Made by a program: the position numbers and the translations under genes. DNA of 64,000 nucleotides from an uncultured bacterium (GTDB taxonomy: Bacteria > Patescibacteriota > Gracilibacteria > Absconditabacterales > Absconditicoccaceae). Where the stretch lies: positions 62,001 through 126,000 of the forward strand of contig CALMTC010000011.1 of assembly GCA_937872535.1 (NCBI GenBank). The letters run 5' to 3'. The notes beneath the pieces were generated by a model, which was not told where the DNA came from, ran no database searches, and saw nothing but the letters and a program-made list of their open reading frames with translations. Below, piece after piece: positions 38,036 to 49,648 of this stretch (the first letter of the stretch is position 1; every line of letters starts with the position of its first letter).

Positions 38036-39138
38036 AGATAGTCCAAGGTAAGAGAATCAAAAAAATAAGTCTGTAATTTACGATTTTCTCAGCGTCCACA
38101 ACAAGGTTTATATTCAGATATGATAAGTTTCCCATCATCAAGTTCCACCGAAAAATCTAAAGAAAAATCATCATTAAATTTCTTTTTCATCAACTCAGTA
38201 AGAGAAATCAGCTTCAGATTTTGTGGTTGAAAAAAATACTCCTCACCATCTCAATCAAAAACACTATCTGTCCTAAGAATAAAAGCTCCTGATCTATAAA
38301 GCTTCAAAACAGGTTGCTGTCCATTTTGTCCAAGTTGTCCAACTATCAAACTTTGGGAGCTTTTAAGCCTATTTCACTGAGTATCTTTGACCATCAAAAC
38401 AGCCTCAGAAAAACTCAGATTTTGATCTCCAGTTTTCAAAACTTGGTAAATCAGCATACGACCACCGGGCAGTTCTAGAATTTGCTTATCCAGACTTCTA
38501 GGAAAAAAATATAAAAAATATGTATCAAAATCATCTCATTTTTCTAAAAAATATCCCACATCATTTTTTAAAAGTTTTTTTTCTGACGATTTTAAAATCA
38601 GTTCAGCAGCAGCTCAATGTCCATAAAGTTCTACAATTTTCTCGATTACCATACCATCACAACGATATCAGCGAACCAGATAAAGATTACTTCCCAGTTC
38701 AAATCAATTTCCAAAGCGTAGATCAAAAGAAAAATTCTCATCAGCTCAACTAAAAAATTCAATAGTTTTTAGAAGTTTCTTATTAGTAAAAGAAAAAAAA
38801 TCCAATCTCAAAATATCAGTTTCCACCAAACCAGTAAAAGAAAAAAAGCTTTCATAAACATCACGACTAGCCAGTCAGTTAAAAGAAGAAAGTTGAATTT
38901 TATCAGCATAATTATGTTTTTTGCAGCTAGATTTTTTTTCTTCAGCCTTTGGAAAAGAAGCGTAATAGTCAGAAAAAAAAGCCAAATCACGGATCACTAC
39001 AGCTTCCTTTCCAATAGTTTTATCTATTTCAGTCGAAGTAACTCAGCTCGAACATCCAGTCAACAATAGCAAAAAACAGAATAAAAAAACTTTGAAGAAT
39101 GCAGAATAAAATTTTTTAAGCATTTTTTTTAAAAACAT
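38023..39138 (-). CDS. Putative lipoprotein, unknown function
   Basis: A 371-residue protein with a signal peptide ending in the lipobox LLTGC (Cys about residue 31), so it should be lipid-anchored. The mature part is a mixed alpha/beta domain with many Phe and Tyr residues, an internal Cys-Lys-Lys-His stretch, and a CCGRGENRK segment near the end. No family is recognised. Under the standard code it would end at TGA in ATGA with the next gene. With TGA as Gly it runs three codons further, to TAA at 38023-38025. An ATG at 39121-39123 is an alternative start. Confidence 0.7.
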
Positions 39139-39146
39139 AGATTTAC

Positions 39147-40448
39147 TTAAGAAGCGATAAATTGCATAATTCCAACAATATGTTTGATTTTTTGATAGTC
39201 TATCAGAGTAAAATCTTCAGTAAACTCCTTGAGTCTTTTTTCATGCATTTTAGTTTTCGTGATCTGTCCACCAAGACCGAGTTCTCAGACAAAAACAAGA
39301 TGTCTATCGAGAATTTTATTTTTATATTGACTCAGAATTCCAGCAGCTATAGCCAAATCCAGACCAGAATCATGAAAACTAAATTCTCAGGGAATATTAA
39401 CATAGATATCAATTCCTCCCAGATCAAGTTTGAGATATTTTTCCAAAATAGCTACGATCAAATTAAGTCTCTGAGTATCAATTCCTATAGCACTTCTTTG
39501 AGGAAACTTAAATTTAGTTTTATTCAAAAGTACCTCCAAATGAACTACCACAGCTCTTCAATTATCGACTCCGACAGTAATAACACTTCAAGGAACAGTG
39601 CTCGTCACAGCATGTAAAATCCTCTCTTTAAGATCATAAACTGGCTTCAGGCCAAACAAACTCATCTCAAAAATCGCCACATCATCAGTGTGACCAAATC
39701 TATTTTTCATACATTTCAAAAGTCTATATTGTCCAAATCTATCACCTTCTAAATACATCACCACATCGACAATATGCTCCAAGTATTTTGGCCCAGCAAT
39801 CTCACCACCTTTGGTAACATGACCAACAATCAAACAAGCAACTCAGCTAGTTTTACAAAACTCAGAAAGTTTTTCAGCACAATACTTAACTTGATTTGGA
39901 CTACCAGCAGTCGAATCTTGTCCTACAGAATAAATAGTCTGAATCGAATCAATCACGATCATATCAAACTTTTTTTCTCTAGTTGTTTCAACAATATCCT
40001 CAAAATGAGTCGAATGAAAAACATCTAAATGAGCACTATCATTTTTATCAGCAGAAATTCTCTTAAATCTATCATAAACTTGAGTCACATTTTCTTCGCC
40101 AGAAAAATAACCAATACGACATCCACCTTGAATATGCTGAATAATTTGCAAAACAATAGTCGATTTACCAATACCAGGCTCACCTCCAAGCAAATAAACA
40201 CCACCGACTTTAATTCAATTCTGCAAGACTCTCTGTAATTCCTTATGCTGAAGATCAAAAAAACTATTTTTTGTATCTTGTCTTCCTGTTTCCAAGACAC
40301 TTCCTGTCGCTATTTCATGTTTTTTCAATTTCTTCCCAGTATCTTTATACTCATCAAAACTTCAAAACGCACTACAGTCAGGACATTTTCACAATTTAAC
40401 AGGAGTTCAATAACCACATTCTTTACACAAATACATCTTCAATTTCAT
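39147..40448 (-). CDS. radA: DNA repair protein RadA
   Basis: RadA is a RecA-like branch-migration helicase. The 433-residue protein has an N-terminal zinc finger (CKECGYGTPVKLGKCPDC), Walker A GEPGIGKST (about residues 96-104), the RadA-specific KNRFG motif (KNRFGHTDDVAIFEM, about 231), and the C-terminal Lon-like domain (LDLAIAAGILSQYKNK, VFVGELGLGGQI). Several zinc-finger and Lon-domain glycines are TGA. The start could be ATG 40446-40448 or the internal one at 40434-40436, which begins directly with MYLCKECG. Confidence 0.95.
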
Positions 40449-40564
40449 AAAAAAATTTAAATTCTGGTGGATACAAAAAGTTCTACTAAATTATAGCAGT
40501 CTGGAAACTAATTTCAATTTGCAAATAAAAGAAAAAAAATTAAAAAAATTAAAATTAAAAAAAT

Positions 40565-40663
40565 ATGAAAAAAATCATTGAATCGTTTTTTCTTGCTATT
40601 TCTAAAGCAAGAACCAATCCTGGATTTGGGATAGAAAAAACACTTATAAAAAGGAGACAATAA
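40565..40663 (+). CDS. Possible 32-residue peptide
   Basis: An ATG-to-TAA frame of 33 codons (MKKIIESFFLAISKARTNPG...) in the radA-antiporter gap. It is followed 6 nt after the stop by a strong terminator, which suggests a transcribed unit. The peptide is basic and amphipathic. Coding cannot be proved at this length. Confidence 0.3.
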   Translation: MKKIIESFFLAISKARTNPGFGIEKTLIKRRQ

Positions 40664-40668
40664 GAACA

Positions 40669-40694
40669 AAACACAGCGAATTGCTGTGTTTTTA
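40669..40694 (+). terminator. Intrinsic terminator upstream of the antiporter
   Basis: AAACACAGC (40669-40677) pairs with GCTGTGTTT (40683-40691), loop GAATT, then TTTA. It isolates the antiporter gene from upstream transcription. Confidence 0.8.
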
Positions 40695-40712
40695 TTATTT
40701 CTCAAAGAGATA

Positions 40713-40740
40713 TTGACTTTTTATTATTTTATACTATAAA
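40713..40740 (+). promoter_or_regulatory. Candidate antiporter promoter
   Basis: TTGACT (40713-40718), 16 nt, TATAAA (40735-40740), 18 nt before the start codon. Confidence 0.55.
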
Positions 40741-40758
40741 CAATAAAACAAAAAAGAA

Positions 40759-41985
40759 ATGAAAAAAATCGCAACCTTATCATTAATAGCATTTCCAAAA
40801 ATGCTATTTGCAAGCGGCGGAACTTCAGAATTACCTGAGGCTTTCATTACATTAGGATTTGTTCTACTCATCTTATTCTTAGGAGTAAGATATGGAAAAC
40901 AACCTGCAATTCTCGTGTCCATAGCAATTGGAATCGCGATTATAAGTTTACTTCCACATGAAGTAAGCAGCAAAATAAGCCACAATCCATTCTTATTTGC
41001 AATCGGCGAAATAGGGTTAGTTATGTTAATGTTTGTGAGCGGCCTAGAAGGAAACTTCCAAACCATCACAAAAAACCTAAAAAATGGTGGAAGCAATGCC
41101 ATCATTGGAATACTTTTAGTAGGATCAGCTGGTTATCTAGTAGCAAAATTACTGTTACCAGAAGCATCTGGATTGACTCACTTTGTCATAGCAGCAGCTC
41201 TGACACCAACAAGCGCAGGAATTCCAGCATCGATATTTAGTGGAAAAAATTCATTTAAAAATGAACAAACCACTACAATAGTCGGTGCAATAACCGACGA
41301 TATAATTGGCCTGATAATATTAACAGTAGTCAATGGACTATTAGCAGGTAAAACAGATCCAGGAAGCATAGCCATTTCTACTTTCACAGCAATTGCATTC
41401 ATCGTAATTGGAACGAGCATAGGACAGCTTGGGAAAAAACAGTTACAAAATCTTTTTGATGCAGCGAAAGCAGAAAGCTTAACATTAGCTCTAGTATTCT
41501 GTTTCATAGTAGCTGGTCTAGCATTCTTTGCTGGGTTAGCTCCGATGATCGGAGGTTATGTAGCAGGACTAATTCTGATAGACATTCAGATCAAAGATTC
41601 CCATGGAGAACCTGCAGAATTAGAACATACCTTAGCTGCTAAAACGGTTTGGATGTTACCAGCTTTCTTTGTTTTATTGGGCATGAAGCTAAATGTAGCA
41701 AACTTGACGGGGAATACGATACTATTCGGACTTGCATTGACAATTGCAACACTTATAGGAAAAGGTTTAACAGGTAAATTAACAGAGAAAATATCTGGAG
41801 GTACTATAAATGGGACCTTCATGACATTTTCAATGACATCTCGCGGTGAAGTAGCAGCCATCATGGCACTCTCAGCTGCAAATGCTGGTTTATTTGCCAG
41901 CAACATCGTAGAAGGATTTGTTCTCATGATCATCATGACATCAGTGATATGTGTCATAGGAACAAATAAACTTCTTAAAAATTGA
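40759..41985 (+). CDS. CPA2-type cation/proton antiporter, likely acquired, ending in TGA
   Basis: A 408-residue, about 12-helix transporter of the monovalent cation:proton antiporter family (CPA2, Kef/NapA-like). The helix-5-type motif is ITDDIIGLI, the Asp-Asp pair of electrogenic exchangers; earlier is GLVMLMFVSGLEGNF. It probably exchanges Na+ or K+ for H+. It contains roughly 45 glycines, none of them TGA, unlike all neighbours of this size. The frame closes at TGA (41983-41985), 7 nt before a terminator; if TGA is Gly it would run 67 codons further, to TAG at 42184. It has its own promoter and two flanking terminators. Confidence 0.85.
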   Translation: MKKIATLSLIAFPKMLFASGGTSELPEAFITLGFVLLILFLGVRYGKQPAILVSIAIGIAIISLLPHEVSSKISHNPFLFAIGEIGLVMLMFVSGLEGNFQTITKNLKNGGSNAIIGILLVGSAGYLVAKLLLPEASGLTHFVIAAALTPTSAGIPASIFSGKNSFKNEQTTTIVGAITDDIIGLIILTVVNGLLAGKTDPGSIAISTFTAIAFIVIGTSIGQLGKKQLQNLFDAAKAESLTLALVFCFIVAGLAFFAGLAPMIGGYVAGLILIDIQIKDSHGEPAELEHTLAAKTVWMLPAFFVLLGMKLNVANLTGNTILFGLALTIATLIGKGLTGKLTEKISGGTINGTFMTFSMTSRGEVAAIMALSAANAGLFASNIVEGFVLMIIMTSVICVIGTNKLLKN

Positions 41986-41992
41986 AAAATAC

Positions 41993-42018
41993 ACTCCAAG
42001 TTTATCTTGGAGTTTTTT
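41993..42018. terminator. Terminator between antiporter and mutY
   Basis: ACTCCAAG (41993-42000) pairs with CTTGGAGT (42006-42013), followed by TTTTTT. It begins 8 nt after the TGA that ends the antiporter under the standard code. Confidence 0.85.
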
Positions 42019-42019
42019 C

Positions 42020-42823
42020 TTACAAAAAAAGTTCACCATCCTCGAGTTTTACGATTTTTTCCTTGAGCATTTTCTCAATCACAGTATCAAATTTTTCATG
42101 AGGAAAAAGTTTTTTCACATCAGAAAGAGAAATTTTTTTCATCTTCAAAAGTTGCTTTACAATTCAGCTTCTCACCCATCTCGTAGAACCCAGAAATTTC
42201 GACTGCTTAGCTCAAAAGGTAACACCAGTTTTTTCAGCAGTTAAAACCAAAGCTCCATAGTCCATGAGAGCATTATGTCGATCACGAGATTGCCCTTTCG
42301 GTAAAATCAGAGAAGAAATTTTTTTTAAATATTCATGAGAAGATTGAGGATCGAGTGAAAACTCAACAGTCAAAACTCTCTTGATATTAACATCAATCAC
42401 TGGCACATCAGCATTAAAAGCAAAAGCCATGACAGCGTGAGCAGTATAATCTCCAATGCCAGGCAGTTTTAAAAGTCACTCCAGACTATCAGGAAACCTT
42501 CAATTCAGTTCAGAAACGATTTTTTCAGCAGCTTGCTGAAGACGCAAGCCCCTAGAATTATAGCCAAGTCCCGACCAAAGCCCAAGCAAAGTAGTTTTAT
42601 CAACCTGAGCAAGCTCAAAAACAGTGGGTAATTCACGCAAAAAACGCTCATAATAATTGATCACTCTAGAAACCTGAGTTTGTTGTAGCATCACTTCAGA
42701 AATCCAAATTTCATAAGGATTTTGTGTATTTCTCCACGGCAAATCTCTGCGATTTTTTTCATACCAACTCCACACTTTTTTCTGAAAATTTTTTATCTGG
42801 CTCTTTGACAAAGAAATAGTCAT
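42020..42823 (-). CDS. mutY: MutY-like adenine DNA glycosylase without the iron-sulphur cysteines
   Basis: MutY removes A mispaired with 8-oxoG. The 267-residue protein has RDLPWRNTQNPYEIWISEVMLQQTQV with the catalytic Glu, the HhH motif LPGIGDYTAHAVMAFAF, and the catalytic Asp in VIDVNIKRV. In normal MutY the segment after ALMDYGALV holds four Cys of a [4Fe-4S] cluster. Here it reads LTAEKTGVTFGAKQSKF with no Cys. The C-terminal NUDIX-like recognition domain is also missing; a short helical tail takes its place. Confidence 0.87.
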
Positions 42824-42866
42824 TAAAATGATGAAAAATAAAGTCGTTATTGATGAGAAAAAACGA

Positions 42867-43376
42867 CTATAATTTAGGAATTTTTATTTTCGATACCATC
42901 AAAAAAGAAATCACAAGAACAAAAAATAAAAGCAATCGTTCAAAACTACTAAACAAGAAAATAAGAATAGGAATAGCAATTCCATTAATAGTAATTGGCA
43001 AGCCTTCATAGCCTTTTTTTGCACCATATGATCAGTATGATTGAATTTTTTGAGCATTGAAACGAGCGAGTCTATAAGCCCCAGCTCCAACAAAAAACAG
43101 CAAAATAATGATCACAAAAAAACCTTGAGAACTATGAGCGTAAATCAACAAAGCTGGAGCGACTCAGAAACTAACCATATCAGCAAGAGAATCAAGTTGT
43201 TCACCTAGTTTGCTTTCTTGTCTCATAGTTCTAGCCACATAGCCATCAAAAAAATCCAGCACCATAGCAATAGGCAGCATAATCAAAGCATAAAACTCTG
43301 ACATATTTACAACAAGCAAAATTGCAAAGAATCAAACAAATAAATTAGCCATAGTAAGAAAAGTCGCCAAATTCAT
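42867..43376 (-). CDS. pssA: CDP-diacylglycerol-serine O-phosphatidyltransferase
   Basis: PssA makes phosphatidylserine from CDP-diacylglycerol and serine. The 169-residue membrane protein has the CDP-alcohol phosphatidyltransferase signature DFFDGYVAR...SKLGEQLDSLAD (about residues 44-68, DGxxAR...GxxxDxxxD), then RLARFN, as in the PssA subgroup. Five or so membrane helices follow. Downstream by position comes no further lipid gene, but psd lies 22 nt upstream on the same strand, so the two steps PS to PE are encoded together. Confidence 0.88.
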
Positions 43377-43398
43377 TATCTCAAAAAACAAAATAAAA

Positions 43399-44028
43399 TT
43401 ATTTTTTCACAGCAACAATACTTTCTCAATCAACAAGATGTTGTCAAACTTCGACACAAATAGACACACTATCATCAAAAACAATTGTAACTTGACTTCC
43501 CATCTTAATAAAACCTATCATATCTCATTTTTGATAAGAATGATGAGGAACGGCATACTGTACTATTCTCCTAGCCAAAAATCAAGCTATTTGCACAATT
43601 TTAAATCTAGTTCATCAGTTACTCTGAAAAAGCATCTGATTATGCTCATTTTGAAATGTAGCCTTCAAAGATCAAGCATCTACCACAGCGTTCAAGAACT
43701 TTCCAGCAACATATTTTGAGTCTAAAAGTTGAGAATGAGCAGGAGCTCTTTGACAATGAACATCAAGCACTGAGAGCATAATAGAAATAACAGAAACTTT
43801 TTTTCCTACATCTCAAACAAAAAGATCACAAACCTTTTTATTTTTTTTACATAGCTCAAAAAACTCATCATAAGAATGCGCGACAGCTATAACCTTACCA
43901 CTAGCTGGAGCCACGAAAAAACGATCATCAGAAAAAGGAAAACGAGCTGGTTGACGCAAAAAATAAAAACGATAAAAAAATCAGAAAAAAAAAACCAGAA
44001 AAAAAACAAAACATAAAACATAAAACAT
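43399..44028 (-). CDS. psd: Phosphatidylserine decarboxylase
   Basis: Psd converts phosphatidylserine to phosphatidylethanolamine using a pyruvoyl group made by self-cleavage. The 209-residue protein is the short (archaeal/type II) form: one N-terminal membrane segment, then FFVAPASGKVIAV, LSVLDVHCQRAPAHS (from the VHVNRAP motif), RRIVQYAV, and the cleavage site GFIKMGSQV, where the Ser after Gly becomes pyruvoyl. Several Gly are TGA. Three ATGs occur in the first 17 nt; the one at 44026-44028 gives the frame. It is followed by pssA. Confidence 0.86.
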
Positions 44029-44108
44029 AATCAAAATTCAAAATACTGATAAAATAAAATACTTGTATCATTTTTCTCAAAAAAAACAACAAAAAAACAG
44101 CTTTTGAA

Positions 44109-44137
44109 TTGGACAAAAAAGCAGAAAAAACTATACA
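44109..44137 (+). promoter_or_regulatory. Candidate promoter of the CarS-like gene
   Basis: TTGGAC (44109-44114), 17 nt, TATACA (44132-44137), 34 nt before the start codon. Confidence 0.55.
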
Positions 44138-44170
44138 GTAGAAGTAAATATTTTTTATGAAAATCTTACA

Positions 44171-44851
44171 ATGAAAATTTATCGACCCAAAAGCTACAAA
44201 AAAGCAATTCCACAATGAATTCACAGATACATCATCACACTTTTTTTTTGATATGCAATTTGATACGGGATAAAATGAATTCAATCAGGAGAATTTAATC
44301 TAATAAGCATTTGACAAGAACTTCAATGGATGATACTATTTCTTTTACCAGCGATGGTAGCAAATGCTTCACCAGTCATAGCCAGAAAACGAAAAACACG
44401 AACTACACCAGTTTATGAACCTATTTTTGGTAAAAACAAAACACGACGCGGGCTCATAGTTTGATTATGAAGTAGTTATATTACTTTCCGATTACTCATT
44501 TTACTATGATTCACGACATTGACAGATCTAGACAGCATCCTAAACCGAAGTTCTTTACCCAAAAGTCTACGAGAAATTCGCTATCAAATACGACCAATTC
44601 TAATCTGAATCGGAACAATTTGATGAGATATGATCGAATCAGCCATAAAAAGAAAAATCAAAATAGCGCCATGACAACCATTTATTCCTCGAGATCAGAC
44701 CGACTACATTCTGGGAATTTGCTTAATAACAAGTCGACTTTATGATCGATGAGCAAATCAAGTTATTTATCTTTGTCTTTTTGGTGGTTCTATAAGTTAC
44801 ATAGCCCATTTCACAGGCTATTTACTAAAAATGATCGACACCAAAAAATAA
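44171..44851 (+). CDS. CDP-archaeol synthase-like (CarS/DUF46) cytidylyltransferase
   Basis: A 226-residue multi-pass membrane protein matching the CarS family (PF01864): MVANASPVIARK (about residues 56-67), GKNKTRRGLIVG (about 82-93), then IGTIGGDMIESAIKRKIKIAPGQPF and PRDQTDYILGI. In archaea CarS activates the unsaturated archaeal phosphatidate with CTP. In bacteria related proteins may act on phosphatidate in place of CdsA. It faces psd-pssA across a 142-nt divergent gap. Eleven or more TGA-Gly codons are used, including one in the conserved GGD. Confidence 0.82.
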
Positions 44852-44860
44852 AAAAATCTC

Positions 44861-45490
44861 ATGAACACAAATCTTCAAACTAACATTGATAAAATTCTTT
44901 ATTCTGACTACTCCAAAGCAGAAAAATTTTCTCAGCTCAAAAATCTTTTCAGTGACAAAGAAATAATTTTTTCAGACTTCGACGACACCATCACACCAAA
45001 AAACACCATGTTTTTTGCCAAAATTCACTCTCTTAGACGATTTTTAAGACAAAAAAACGAAAAAATTTTCCCAGCAGTTTTACCAAAAATCGAAATCAAT
45101 TCAGAATTTTTAAAGCTCCGAAAAGAAAAAGATTTTTCATCTCCGATAGTTATCATTTCTCGTAACGATCATGAATTCATCAAATATTTTATCCAAAAAT
45201 CAAAAGATATTTTCGACAAACTCGGCATAGAAATAATCTGATGAATTGGGAATCAAATACGATATCCAAATTGAACTTTCTTCATGAAATCAGAAGAAAA
45301 ACGCAATATTATTCCAGATAAAAAATTTTTTATTTCCGACAAATATGAACGAAAAAATTATAAAAATTACGAACATTTTTTATCAGTCGACAAAGGAAAC
45401 AAAGATATTTCCTGAACAAAAGAATTTTTTTCAAAAGGTCGAAAATTTTTTCTCTTCATTATAAAATCAGCATTCAAAAAAACCAGATAG
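44861..45490 (+). CDS. HAD-superfamily protein
   Basis: A 209-residue protein with the haloacid-dehalogenase motif I FSDFDDTITPKNT (Asp nucleophile at about residue 39, DFDDT). Motif II-like IISRND follows at about 98 and a late segment holds ISDKYE (motif IV-like Asp). The probable activity is phosphate-ester hydrolysis; the substrate is unknown. It starts 9 nt after the CarS-like gene, so a role with lipid phosphates is possible but is only inference. Confidence 0.72.
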
Positions 45491-45550
45491 AAACTTGATT
45501 TTAGCTTCTTTTTTACTATAAAAATCATATTTTATAAAATTTTTTGTACA

Positions 45551-47176
45551 ATGTCAAAACAGATAGCAGAGTTTCTTTTCCCAGAAATCAAAAAAAACAT
45601 TGAAGATTATCAAAAAACATATCCAGCTCGCCCAGCGGGACAGATTGTTACTCGCTTCGCTCCGAGCCCGACAGGAGTTTTGCATATTGGTTGAGTCTAT
45701 TCAGCTCTTGTCGGAGAGCGTTTTGCTCATCAGCAAAATGGAAAGTTTTTTTTACGCATCGAAGATACCGATCAGAAAAGATTTGTAGAATGAGCAATAG
45801 ACAAGATAGTAAACGGCCTCAAGATTTTTGGAATCGAATTTAACGAGTGACCAATTGGACCAGATTTCAAAGAGATTGGAGAATATGGACCATATACCCA
45901 GTCTCACAGAAAAGAAATTTACCAGACTTTTGCCAAGAAACTCATCGAAGAAGGCAAAGCTTATCCTTGTTTTCTGACAGCTGAAGAAATTGAAGAAATT
46001 AAAAAAATACAGACAATAAGCAAAAAAATGCCATGAGTTTATTGAACTTATGCAAAATATCGTGAGATTTCTCTAGAAGAAATACAAAAAAATAGTACAG
46101 AAAATAAACCTTTCGTCATAAGATTAAAAAATCAAAACGACCCATCAGCCAAAGTTACTCTTCACGATCTTGTAAAAGGAGATCTAGTAATGCAAGATAA
46201 TTTTGTAGATGTGGTACTCCTAAAATCAGATGGCATACCAACCTATCATTTTGCACATCTCGTTGACGACCATCTTATGGGAACAACTCATGTAATCAGA
46301 GGAGAAGAATGGCTACCATCTCTTCCTCTTCACCAGCAACTTTTCAAGCTTTTCAATTTCAAATCTCCTCAGTACGCTCATACTTCAACAATTCTTAAGC
46401 TAGATAATGGCAACAAAAGAAAACTTTCAAAAAGAAAAGACCCAGAAGCAGATATTTTTTATTTCATCGAAAATGGCTACAGTATAGCTGGTCTCAAAGA
46501 GTACTTGATCAACATAGCTAACTCATCTTTTGAAGACCGAAGAGCCCAAAATCCAGAAAAAAAAGTTGAAGAATTCCAAGTAGTATTGGAAAAAATTAAT
46601 AAATCTGGAGCTCTTCTTGATATGCAAAAAATTGATTTTCTTTCTCAACAAGCTCTGTCTACTTTGTCTACTCCAGAACTTTTTGAACAAGGGAAAACAC
46701 GAGCTTCTCAGTTTGATAAAGAACTTTTCGAGCTAATGAAAAAATATCCAGACTATACAATCTCAGCACTGAATATCGAAAGATGATGAGAAAAAGATCC
46801 AAAAAGAATACACATTTTCTCAGATCTTAGAAAAAATTTAGCGTTCTTTTATGATGAACTTTTCGAGCAGACAGAGGAACCTACTCTCCCAGAAATTGAC
46901 TCCGAAACAATCAAAAATTTTCTCAACACATACATAAAAAATCTTAATCTGACTCAAACCAAAGAAGAACGATTTGAACAGCTGAAATCTATCTGACAAA
47001 ATCTCTGATTTGCTCTTACCAACCAAGATTTCAAAACAGGAAACTTCAAAGGTAAAATTGGTGATCTCGCTATGATTCTGAGAATCCTCCTTTGTCACTC
47101 ATCTCAGACTCCAGATCTTTTTGAAACCATGCAAGTAATGGGGACAGAAAGGGTTATCAAAAGATTAAGCATTTAA
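45551..47176 (+). CDS. gltX: Glutamyl-tRNA synthetase, probably non-discriminating
   Basis: A 541-residue class I synthetase. Signature [21 protein letters not shown] (about residues 36-56) contains the HIGH-type motif, with TGA for the second Gly. [10 protein letters not shown] follows; KLSKRKD (about residue 297) is the KMSKS motif. The anticodon-binding part is all helical. With gatA in the same window, this enzyme probably also charges tRNA-Gln with Glu for transamidation. leuS follows after 45 nt. Confidence 0.95.
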
Positions 47177-47185
47177 GAAATTTAC

Positions 47186-47200
47186 CAGAATAAAAATTTT
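47186..47200 (-). repeat. Exact copy of dispersed 15-mer, minus orientation
   Basis: CAGAATAAAAATTTT, the exact reverse complement of the motif at 16794, 26675 and 37871, in the short gltX-leuS gap, 22 nt before the leuS ATG. Confidence 0.5.
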
Positions 47201-47221
47201 TTAGTTTTTAAGTTTAGAAAA

Positions 47222-49516
<2,295 letters not shown>

Positions 49517-49549
49517 AAGCCAAAAAATTCAAAGTGCACTTAAAAAAAT

Positions 49550-49590
49550 CCCTCAGAACAAAAAAAATGTTCAATTGAGGGTATTTTTTT
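49550..49590 (+). terminator. Terminator after leuS
   Basis: CCCTCA (49550-49555) and the inner GAACA pair with TGTTC and TGAGGG (49576-49581), followed by TATTTTTTT. Confidence 0.85.
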
Positions 49591-49617
49591 GACAAAAAAT
49601 TGATTTATACATAGAAT
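49589..49617 (+). promoter_or_regulatory. Candidate promoter of the PKD-repeat gene
   Basis: TTGACA (49589-49594), 17 nt, TAGAAT (49612-49617). The -35 box grows directly out of the leuS terminator T-tract. Start codon at 49649. Confidence 0.6.
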
Positions 49618-49648
49618 AAAGAAAAGTTTATCCACAAAACAAAAAAGA

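Noticed and set aside
39162-39617. 151-codon plus-strand frame
   Set aside because: Antisense to the C-terminal Lon-like domain of radA; Ser/Asn/Phe-rich without any motif.
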